This document shows positions 14,200 through 21,247 of a stretch of 21,247 nt of DNA, piece by piece. A program made the position numbers and the translations under genes. The notes under the pieces are model-generated. The model was not told where the DNA came from and made no database searches. It saw only the letters and a list, made by a program, of their open reading frames with translations. Positions within the stretch are counted from its first letter, which is position 1, and the number at the start of each line of letters is the position of its first letter. Origin of the DNA: a virus. The stretch is taken from positions 1-21,247 of the IMG/VR virus record IMGVR_UViG_3300040751_000847; one strand, written 5' to 3'.

Positions 14200-17100
14200 T
14201 TAATACCCCATCATATCCTGAACGCGGCGCTCGCTCGTCACTTGGCGTCGTGGCGCTCGCATAAGGTTGGTCACTGGTTGCCTACGCAACGCGGACGGAG
14301 CGTTGTTGAAGAACGGGCGAACCCGATCTTTGGCTTTCTGGAGGCCTCTCCACTCCTGCCGCAACTCAGCCATCTTTTCGCGGTCGCGGCTTCTGTTGGC
14401 TTGGACGTACTCACGGTTAAGCCTGCCGGTCTCTTTGGAGAACCACTGCTCCAACTCGTACTGCTGCCCACGCGTCCACTTGATCTTGTTGATCTCGGTG
14501 GATGGTAGATTGATGGCGTTGCTCAGAAGGTCGAACATATCGAACTCCCGTGGGTCTGCTACGACGTCGCCGTTGCGCAGCGTGTACCCGTCTTGAGAGT
14601 AGCGGTACGACTCCATAACAGAGCGTATGCCTCGCGGTGCCGCATACTCTGCTGCGCGGAACGGCTCACCCTTGGACAAAAACTCCAGCATATTGCCAAA
14701 GTTCCTGACTGTGGACGCGGTGGGGCCGAGGCCAACGCTCGCCACAAAATTCAACATCCCATCGGGTGTAGCTTCGGGGCGCACGAAGTTGGAGTTGTAC
14801 GGTTGAAAGATGTCCGACTGAGAGAGTTTGGTGGACATGTCCACACCAAAGAACGCCGGGACGCCACGGGCGATGAGATCGGCCATACCCTCATTGTCTG
14901 GGAACAGTTCTTCTCGCACCCAACGCTCTAGGTTCTCCGGTTCTTCTTCGTCGCCCGTCATGGACAGGAACGCCCACATCAAAAAGTTAGCGGCTGGGAT
15001 ACCGACAGCACCGGCCATGGCACCAGTGTAACCGAGCAGGAACGCCGAGGTTCTAGCCCCAGCGATTTTTGCTTCTCTGGACTCGCCACGGAACGCTTGC
15101 TTGAACGCCGAAGCGTGCAACCACGCCATCATAAGCTGGTACTTGCGGAACTGCGTAGTGACCCTTGGGAGATTGTCGATTAGGAGCGGAGCGTCCATCT
15201 TGGAAAAGTTACCCTGCGTGTCCTCGACCACCGAGATCGCGTATTCCTCCGGCGACATGTTGTACAGGCGTCGAGCTTTCTGTGGGTTAGCCAGCGCAGC
15301 GTCATAGGCCGCTACCGCAGAAGAAATACGGTTGTTGGCTTCGACAAACCGAGCGATCTGATACAGGCGGTGCGTCATGTTACGGAACGCGCCGGTAAAG
15401 TTGTTCAGAGACTCGTAGCCTGTGTCGAACCGGTTTTCGATGTTGAGGTCTTCCTCCATACCCACATCCAGAAGCTGGCGCAGCTGAAGCGTTTTAAGAA
15501 GCTGACGGTACTTGGGCGGTGCCTTGTCCGTGTCGATGGTGATCTTGTTGTTCATGTCAACAAACCCCATGGTGGCTGCTGTACCCAGCTGGCGCATGAA
15601 GCTCGTGTCGATGACGCTGCTACCGACTTTGTACCCTCGGATCAGGCTGCCCCAGACTTTGTTGTGGTTGCCCATCTCGCCAGCGATCTTGCCCACCGAA
15701 ATGATAGGCTGTGTGGCGTTCGTGATGTGGTAGCCGAGGCTCGTGGTGAGCATGTAGACCGTGTTAAACGCCAGAATGTTGTCAGCCAGTTTGGACAGCA
15801 TACCCGTGCGGGAAGTCATCACATTTTGGTACTTAGCCACGAGGGTGTTGTAGACCGGCGACAGCGCGGAGGGGCGCTTGCCTGCTTCTTTTCTCGCGTT
15901 AATCAACGCCTCGTTGATCTCAGCGCCGTGTTTCATCTGGGAAATCAGACGCGCTTGAGAGCGACCGTGCGACACGAACGACCGGATCATGTCTTTGTCG
16001 AAACCTGCGCGGTTCATGCGGCGGGCACCGGACAGGCGGGCGTTACTTTCTTCGAGCGACTGGAAGTAGAGGTCTTTGATGAGGGTGTCCAGCGAAGCCT
16101 TGGCGCGGGCATCCAGTCCGGCTTTTTCGTCAGCCTTCAGCGCAGCCATGACTTTCTGATAGACTTTCGGGCTGGCTTCTCGCGGCCCTGTCTGATCCTC
16201 AAACTTCTCGGACGCTTCTGCGTAGGCGTACTTTTTCCCGTTCTCCTTTGCGAACTTGTTTGCTGCACCCTGCGTGTCAAAGAAGCTGACGACGTAGTGC
16301 TGCGCGTCGGACTTCAGTTTCTCAACCTTGGCTTCATTGAGCTTGTTGTTCTGCGCACGGAAGTCGGCCTCGGCGTCCAGCAAGTCTTGTGATTTGAGGA
16401 CAGCCACATAATCCCCGAAGCGTTTGAGCGGCGCGTATGGACCTTCCAGCTTGCTGTCGAAGGCGAACAGTTTGGACACGCCAAGTTGCTTGGCAATGTC
16501 GGACATCATCTGGCGAACATCCTCGCCGTGCTGGAAGATGTCTTTGACGACCTGCTGTTCTTCCGGTGTGAGCCGGTCAAACTTCTGTTTCATAATCGGG
16601 TCGATCTTGACCTTCTTGCCCTTAATCTGCGGGTCGTAGCCCCACTTCTGGAAGAACGTGGACGTAGCCAAGAAGTCGTTAATCAGTGTTGTCCGCTCAG
16701 GCGCAAACTCTCTGGCTCGAATGGCCAGACCTTCGACCTTGCCGATGATTTCATTGTAGGTCTGCTCAGCCTCCAGCATTTTATCGTACCAAGTTTTGGC
16801 CGAAGGCATTTCGTCTCGAACGTCGCGGATGTAACGAGACAGAAACTTTGTGGAGTCCAACGGTCGCTGGAAGATGGTCCGCGCGTTACCCATGAACTGC
16901 GCTGTCTTGGGTCCACCAAAGTTTTGCTCCACCCAGTTTTGTTGGGCTTGGGCACGTTGAGTCAGCGAGTTTGCGCCATATCGCACTTCGCTGACCGTGT
17001 TTTCTGTATCACTAACTGCGGTGCCCGGAGAAGCTGCGGCGACAATCAAATTTTTGTCGTTAAAGATAACGCGGTTGTACGTTATATCGTCAGCCTGCGG

Positions 17101-20100
17101 GTCGATAATATAGCGATCCCGAGTGGCGGCATCCGCGTACTTAAACCCCTTAACGCCGTTTTGGTCCAGCCAAGCAGAAACTGCGGCTGCGTTGGACATG
17201 AACCGGTTAGGGATAGACTCTACAAAGGAGAGAGCTTCCGGCGACAGGTCCGCTTTTAATTTGTTAGCTACGTTACTGTTGGCCAACCCGGCGTAAATTG
17301 CTCCCACAGAAACGCTTTTGGAAGGGTCATCAAAAAGGTCATTGCGGTTGCGTTGTGGTTCAATCGACGCCATCAAAAGAGTGTAGGCTTCGTCTGTCAA
17401 ATTATCCATCGCACGACTAAACGCCGGATCGTCTTCCCAGTTGGCGTACCAATCGGACAGCTCGTTGTCAGATACTGTAGTGTCCACTCGCATAAGGCTG
17501 CCTGTCGGTACTCCATCCGGGTACTCGACTTTCTCCAGCTCTCTTTGGATACCGTCCAGTTCCTGCTGCGAAAACAGTTGGCGGTTTTCTGTTGGGTGAA
17601 GTAAATCACTTAGTGGTAGTGGCGGAAAATTAGCGTCGGGCGTGGCTGCGTCAACTACTAGCGTATTACGTCCTATGCGCCTAACTACTGCATTTTTGCT
17701 TAAAATGCGACCCAAATCCCTGTCTAACACTAAGTCTCGTTCACCTAGGTATAGGTCTCCATCATAGGCTGGCTTTTGGAAAGGCTCCCCAAAACCGTTC
17801 TTTAGCCGAACTCCGGGGGTTCGTAGTTTTTCTGCGACAGTCTTGACGCTTTCCACTGGCAACTTGGGTTTATCGTTACGGCGTGTGCGCTGCGCTGCGT
17901 TCTTTTCCATCGCGCGGAGGTAGCCACGGGCAATACCGAAATTCTCTGCGAGGTATGTGCCGAAACCAAATGCCTGCGCACCCTCTCCGGTGCCCATGTA
18001 GTTGTGGTTGAACCGACGGAAATCCACTCCGGAGCCATGCTTACTCGTTGACAGGTCAATTCGAGCAGCGCCATATGCGGCATCAACCATGTTCTGCATG
18101 GTTATCTTGTCGGCGTCGAACAGGTTGAGTTTGCGCACAGCCCGCTTAAACGCAGCGTAGAGGTCTCTTACCAACCTGCCGATTGGCGTCTGAACTGTCG
18201 GTGTAACACCGTAAGCGGCTGCGCCTTCCAAGAAATAAGCGATAACCTCGCTCTCCATGTCGGTATCTGCATAAAATCCGGAAAGTCGCCCGCTTGAGAA
18301 GTTAAGCATGGCTTCTTTGGCAACCTTGTGCTCCAGAGACCCGTCTGCGTTTGTCGCCCACTCTCTGATCCGAGACACCATAGCGATCTTGTTTTCCGGC
18401 GACAGCCACCGGTCTACACCTATGTGCCCGCCAACCTCGTGCATAAACGCCGCAAGTTCTTGACCAGCTGGGATGCGGCTGGTGATGAAGTGTGCGTGAG
18501 ACTCGCCCTTTCTGTCGCGCACCACATACCCAAAGGGTTTGTTTTTCTTGAGTTCGCTAACGTCAACCGGGGGCAACACGCCGCTCTCGACGTCCGCTAT
18601 TAGATCGGCCTCGCTCTCGTAGACGTGAATGCGCGGGTGCGACCGCTTACCCGTTAGGTCTTCGACCACATTAGCCATGCTCTCAGGGGAAGCAAAAGCC
18701 AGAGGGTCCATATCGGCGTAGGGGTCGGCATCAGGACTGAAACCATAGCTCGGCTTCTGGTTAGGTCCGCCTTCATTCAGCTTAGCTTCCAGCTTCGCTT
18801 TATCCGCCTCGAAGTCGATGCTCGCCGGGTTCTTGAACGGGTTGAGGTTGTTGGTGAACGCCGGGTTGATCTTGTCCCACTGCTCTTGAGTCAGTGAACC
18901 AAGCCAGTCAGCCAGTTGAGCGGCTTCTGTGAGGTCGGGGTTACTCCACAGAGCGCTGTTGATACCTTCCTTTTCGGCGTAGCTTTCCTTGAACGACTTT
19001 TGGTTCCGCAACTCTTTGGGGGTTGGGTCCGCGTCACTCATGGCCTTGGCGTCAGCCACCGCAGCGTCACGCATTTGACGCTGGGTCTGCGGCGTTACAA
19101 TTTGTTTCTTTTTACGCGTCTCGACGACCGGAGTCTTCTTCGGCGTCTGGGTTACTTCTGTTTCTTGTCCCCTGACCGGGCTAGGCGCTCCATCGCTGGC
19201 GACAGCTTGTGCCCCAGCTCCAGTCTCTTTTTCACTATTGGGCGCAGAGTCTCGTTTACTTGCTTCATCAGTTTGATCTCTTGCGCCCGTGTCATTCCCT
19301 TGTTTGGTTTCTTGTCCACTGGCTTTTTCCTTTGCTGGTGCGAAGTCTCGCACAATCTCGTCGAACGCGCGTTCGATGTTGGTAAACCTGTCACTCCGAC
19401 CGCGATCCTGCAAGAAGTCGATAACAGCCTCAGCCCAAGCCCGCTGTTCTGCCGGTGTCAGTTCGTTAAAGTCAGGGTCGTCCGTGGTTGAGAACCTGCG
19501 CCATTGGGCGGCAAAAGCCTCTCTCTGGTCTTTTACAACACGGTCAACAAAATCGACCTGCACTGTTTCAGCTTTTTCCTCCGCTGGAGACATAATCTCA
19601 CTGTCGGTATCTGCGGCGGACGTGTCTTCTGTGTAGAACGCCTCCAGCTGGGCGTCGGTCATGCCAGCTTTAACGAACTGCTTGATCTCGTTCTTCTGCG
19701 CGGAGGTCAGCGAGGCGCTTGGTAGAACTTCGCTTTTTTTCTGGCCTTCCTTGACCTTTGGCAGCGGCTTGCCTGTGCGCAGATGCTCGGCATACTGCCG
19801 GACGCCCGCTATGTTTCGCGTAGAAGTAAGTTCAGACTCGTTGGCGATGGTGCTCTTGTTGGCAGAGTCCACGATGGTCATGTTCGCCGCGTCACCAGCA
19901 ACATCAGCGTTATCCAGAGCATCAAACATGTTGGCTTCGTCGAGGTCAGCGGCTGCGGCTGCGGCGTCTGCTGCGTTATCTACAGCGTCAATGTCACCTA
20001 GTAGTCCTGTGGCATCTGTGTCTGCGGCTTCGGAAACCACCATGTCGGCACGTTCACGGCGAGCCGTGTTAACAGCACCGAGTGCCCCTACCATCTGCTC

Positions 20101-21247
20101 GGGGGTTACTCCTTGGGCTTCTGCGATTTTCTTGATCGCGCGAGAAATATACCCATTGACGGCCTTGGTTGCGTTCTCGCCCTTGAGTCCGGCAGCCTTG
20201 GCGATCTCGCTGTTGATGTAGTTGCCGGACTGATCCACCACCGTGCTGTCTGTGCCAGCGGTGTAGTTATCCCGCAAAACTCTCCATACTTTGGCTTCGT
20301 TGCCTTTCAGTTTCGCTTTGGCCTCAACAACCGGAGAGAACAGCTGACTCACCAGACGTGCTGACGCGCTTTCGGCTTTGTTGGCTGTCTCGGCGTCGCG
20401 GATTTCGGTCAGCGCCTTAGTGAGTTCATCCGTTTTTGGCGCTTCCTGCTTAGGCTCGCTGTTCGGCTTCTTCGCGTCGATGATGGCCTTGACGTCTGCC
20501 AACTTCATCTTGGTGTTGTTGAGTGCATCCTTGACGTCTTTGTATTCCGTGTCGTTTTCCAGAGCGTCTTTGCCGAACGCGGCTTCTGCGTCGGCCCGCA
20601 ACTCAGAGCGTTTGAGTATAGTCTTTTTAGCCTTGGTTTTAGTCGCTGGGATTGCCTCGACGTCCAAAGCGACACGATTTGCCGTGGCTTCTTCTGCCTC
20701 GGCCTTCGCAACAGTCTCCTCGCGCACCGCTTCCTCAAGCAGCGTTTCGATGCGAGGTTTCTTGCCTTCGCCGCGAGAATACAGGTTTGCGGATTTCTCC
20801 ACGCCCTGAGACAGCGATGGGTGATTGATTTCCCAGTCCGGACCAAGCTGCTCCTCAAACGTCTGACGCCACTGCTCTTTCTTGGTGAGCTTTTTGGGTT
20901 TCGCCGGAGCCTCTTGGGCCGGGGCTGCTTCTGTTGCAGTTTCTTGGGCCGGGGCTGCTTCCGGCTGCACGTTGTTTTGTGCCGCTTTAGGTTTCGGTGC
21001 AGGCTTCTCAGCTTTAGGTGCAGCGTTAGGCTTTTTGGTTTGTTTTGGCGCGGCGTACTTCGCAACCAGTGTGCTCAGCGCAGCAGAGCGGGCTTCTGGC
21101 TCCATGGCGGCAGCAACAGTGATCTCGTTGGCCAGATTTTCACGAGCGGCCTGATCCAGTGTGACGCCACGGGCTTCGATGATTTCGACGGCAATATCCA
21201 CAGGTGTGCGCGGCGCAGCCGGTACTGTTTCGGTTGCGGTGCTTTCG
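14200..21247 (-). CDS. Giant polyvalent protein: Zn-peptidase, ADP-ribosyltransferase-like, PLxRFG (5' partial)
   Basis: The frame stays open to the right edge, so the true start lies outside. Numbering here is from the in-window GTG 21201, giving 2333 residues. Residues 50-400 are Ala/Pro/Lys-rich and mostly disordered. Around 850-1000 a zincin-like peptidase shows H921-E-V-G-G-H926 with Glu983 or Glu985 (MESEVIAYFLE) as a possible third ligand. From about 1045 to 1350 lies a domain like ART-PolyVal (GTGEGAQAFGFGTYLAEN, then WLDQNGVKGFKYAD and YNRVIFNDKN). PLKRFG (1591-1596) is the PLxRFG motif. The helical C-terminal third holds hydrophobic segments (about 1805-1835 and 2050-2081). Such proteins are thought to be packaged and ejected into the host to act early or against defences (Iyer and colleagues' polyvalent-protein work). 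The C-terminal part resembles podovirus internal virion proteins. A terminator follows at 14144-14106. Confidence 0.9.
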   Translation of the reverse strand, partial: ESTATETVPAAPRTPVDIAVEIIEARGVTLDQAARENLANEITVAAAMEPEARSAALSTLVAKYAAPKQTKKPNAAPKAEKPAPKPKAAQNNVQPEAAPAQETATEAAPAQEAPAKPKKLTKKEQWRQTFEEQLGPDWEINHPSLSQGVEKSANLYSRGEGKKPRIETLLEEAVREETVAKAEAEEATANRVALDVEAIPATKTKAKKTILKRSELRADAEAAFGKDALENDTEYKDVKDALNNTKMKLADVKAIIDAKKPNSEPKQEAPKTDELTKALTEIRDAETANKAESASARLVSQLFSPVVEAKAKLKGNEAKVWRVLRDNYTAGTDSTVVDQSGNYINSEIAKAAGLKGENATKAVNGYISRAIKKIAEAQGVTPEQMVGALGAVNTARRERADMVVSEAADTDATGLLGDIDAVDNAADAAAAAADLDEANMFDALDNADVAGDAANMTIVDSANKSTIANESELTSTRNIAGVRQYAEHLRTGKPLPKVKEGQKKSEVLPSASLTSAQKNEIKQFVKAGMTDAQLEAFYTEDTSAADTDSEIMSPAEEKAETVQVDFVDRVVKDQREAFAAQWRRFSTTDDPDFNELTPAEQRAWAEAVIDFLQDRGRSDRFTNIERAFDEIVRDFAPAKEKASGQETKQGNDTGARDQTDEASKRDSAPNSEKETGAGAQAVASDGAPSPVRGQETEVTQTPKKTPVVETRKKKQIVTPQTQRQMRDAAVADAKAMSDADPTPKELRNQKSFKESYAEKEGINSALWSNPDLTEAAQLADWLGSLTQEQWDKINPAFTNNLNPFKNPASIDFEADKAKLEAKLNEGGPNQKPSYGFSPDADPYADMDPLAFASPESMANVVEDLTGKRSHPRIHVYESEADLIADVESGVLPPVDVSELKKNKPFGYVVRDRKGESHAHFITSRIPAGQELAAFMHEVGGHIGVDRWLSPENKIAMVSRIREWATNADGSLEHKVAKEAMLNFSSGRLSGFYADTDMESEVIAYFLEGAAAYGVTPTVQTPIGRLVRDLYAAFKRAVRKLNLFDADKITMQNMVDAAYGAARIDLSTSKHGSGVDFRRFNHNYMGTGEGAQAFGFGTYLAENFGIARGYLRAMEKNAAQRTRRNDKPKLPVESVKTVAEKLRTPGVRLKNGFGEPFQKPAYDGDLYLGERDLVLDRDLGRILSKNAVVRRIGRNTLVVDAATPDANFPPLPLSDLLHPTENRQLFSQQELDGIQRELEKVEYPDGVPTGSLMRVDTTVSDNELSDWYANWEDDPAFSRAMDNLTDEAYTLLMASIEPQRNRNDLFDDPSKSVSVGAIYAGLANSNVANKLKADLSPEALSFVESIPNRFMSNAAAVSAWLDQNGVKGFKYADAATRDRYIIDPQADDITYNRVIFNDKNLIVAAASPGTAVSDTENTVSEVRYGANSLTQRAQAQQNWVEQNFGGPKTAQFMGNARTIFQRPLDSTKFLSRYIRDVRDEMPSAKTWYDKMLEAEQTYNEIIGKVEGLAIRAREFAPERTTLINDFLATSTFFQKWGYDPQIKGKKVKIDPIMKQKFDRLTPEEQQVVKDIFQHGEDVRQMMSDIAKQLGVSKLFAFDSKLEGPYAPLKRFGDYVAVLKSQDLLDAEADFRAQNNKLNEAKVEKLKSDAQHYVVSFFDTQGAANKFAKENGKKYAYAEASEKFEDQTGPREASPKVYQKVMAALKADEKAGLDARAKASLDTLIKDLYFQSLEESNARLSGARRMNRAGFDKDMIRSFVSHGRSQARLISQMKHGAEINEALINARKEAGKRPSALSPVYNTLVAKYQNVMTSRTGMLSKLADNILAFNTVYMLTTSLGYHITNATQPIISVGKIAGEMGNHNKVWGSLIRGYKVGSSVIDTSFMRQLGTAATMGFVDMNNKITIDTDKAPPKYRQLLKTLQLRQLLDVGMEEDLNIENRFDTGYESLNNFTGAFRNMTHRLYQIARFVEANNRISSAVAAYDAALANPQKARRLYNMSPEEYAISVVEDTQGNFSKMDAPLLIDNLPRVTTQFRKYQLMMAWLHASAFKQAFRGESREAKIAGARTSAFLLGYTGAMAGAVGIPAANFLMWAFLSMTGDEEEPENLERWVREELFPDNEGMADLIARGVPAFFGVDMSTKLSQSDIFQPYNSNFVRPEATPDGMLNFVASVGLGPTASTVRNFGNMLEFLSKGEPFRAAEYAAPRGIRSVMESYRYSQDGYTLRNGDVVADPREFDMFDLLSNAINLPSTEINKIKWTRGQQYELEQWFSKETGRLNREYVQANRSRDREKMAELRQEWRGLQKAKDRVRPFFNNAPSALRRQPVTNLMRAPRRQVTSERRVQDMMGY

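Noticed and set aside
13927-14508. Plus-strand open frame of 193 codons across the integrase upstream region
   Set aside because: It runs through the candidate attP dyads and the minus-strand terminator and into the giant gene, and has no plausible ribosome binding site or motif.
15370-16392. 340-codon plus-strand open frame inside the giant gene
   Set aside because: It is antisense to the conserved C-terminal part of the giant protein, has no recognisable domain, and His/Arg/Val-rich composition typical of a shadow frame.
1-21247. CRISPR array, insertion sequence or tRNA gene
   Set aside because: I saw no regularly spaced repeats, transposase motifs or cloverleaf in either strand.

Overview
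The window looks like part of a tailed-bacteriophage genome (or prophage), probably temperate. The evidence is a dense run of short, overlapping plus-strand genes for DNA replication and nucleotide metabolism, a tyrosine integrase, and a giant polyvalent protein of the type carried by podovirus-like phages and mobile elements. Base composition is moderately GC-rich and no host gene, rRNA or tRNA is visible. The host cannot be fixed from sequence alone. The protein families are common in phages of aquatic alpha- and gammaproteobacteria, but that is inference.

Layout: 2-512 holds the tail of one gene and a small hypothetical gene. Tandem hairpins follow (516-569), one shaped like a minus-strand terminator. 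From 645 to 12910 a plus-strand block encodes a family A DNA polymerase with proofreading exonuclease, a hypothetical protein, a PD-(D/E)XK nuclease with a Cys cluster, a 52-aa protein, a VRR-NUC nuclease, an HNH-like protein, a 96-aa basic protein, a winged-helix/dATP-dGTP diphosphohydrolase fusion, an SF2/SNF2 helicase, an AlpA/MerR-like DNA-binding protein, a conserved phage protein, a probable ssDNA-binding protein with acidic tail, a 1000-aa primase-helicase, a DEDDh exonuclease, a dCMP deaminase and a 59-aa basic protein. Most junctions overlap or have a start within a few bases of a good ribosome binding site, so several transcription units with translational coupling are likely. An 18-bp sequence recurs in three of the few real intergenic gaps (before the polymerase, the AlpA-like gene and the primase) and may be a promoter or operator family.

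The last plus-strand gene runs tail-to-tail into a minus-strand tyrosine integrase (12878-13888). The 311-bp gap upstream of the integrase (13889-14199) is AT-rich and holds nested inverted repeats, four TGTAAC-type repeats, a plausible sigma70 promoter for the integrase and a minus-strand terminator. It is the best place for attP. From 14200 to the right edge the minus strand is one reading frame that stays open past the window edge, so the protein is longer than the 2333 residues counted from the first in-window start. It has a disordered Ala/Pro/Lys-rich N-terminal part, a zinc-peptidase motif (HEVGGH), an ADP-ribosyltransferase-like polyvalent-protein domain, a PLxRFG motif and a helical, partly hydrophobic C-terminal third. 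This resembles proteins thought to be packaged in the virion and ejected into the host.

How the parts fit: the primase-helicase, SF2 helicase, SSB candidate and DNA polymerase form a nearly self-sufficient replisome. The nucleases would process or recombine DNA. The deaminase and diphosphohydrolase adjust dNTP pools. The integrase and AlpA-like protein suggest an integration/excision switch. The polymerase has Leu at the position equivalent to E. coli Pol I Phe762, a variant that viral-metagenome work has proposed to be linked to temperate phages, which agrees with the integrase.
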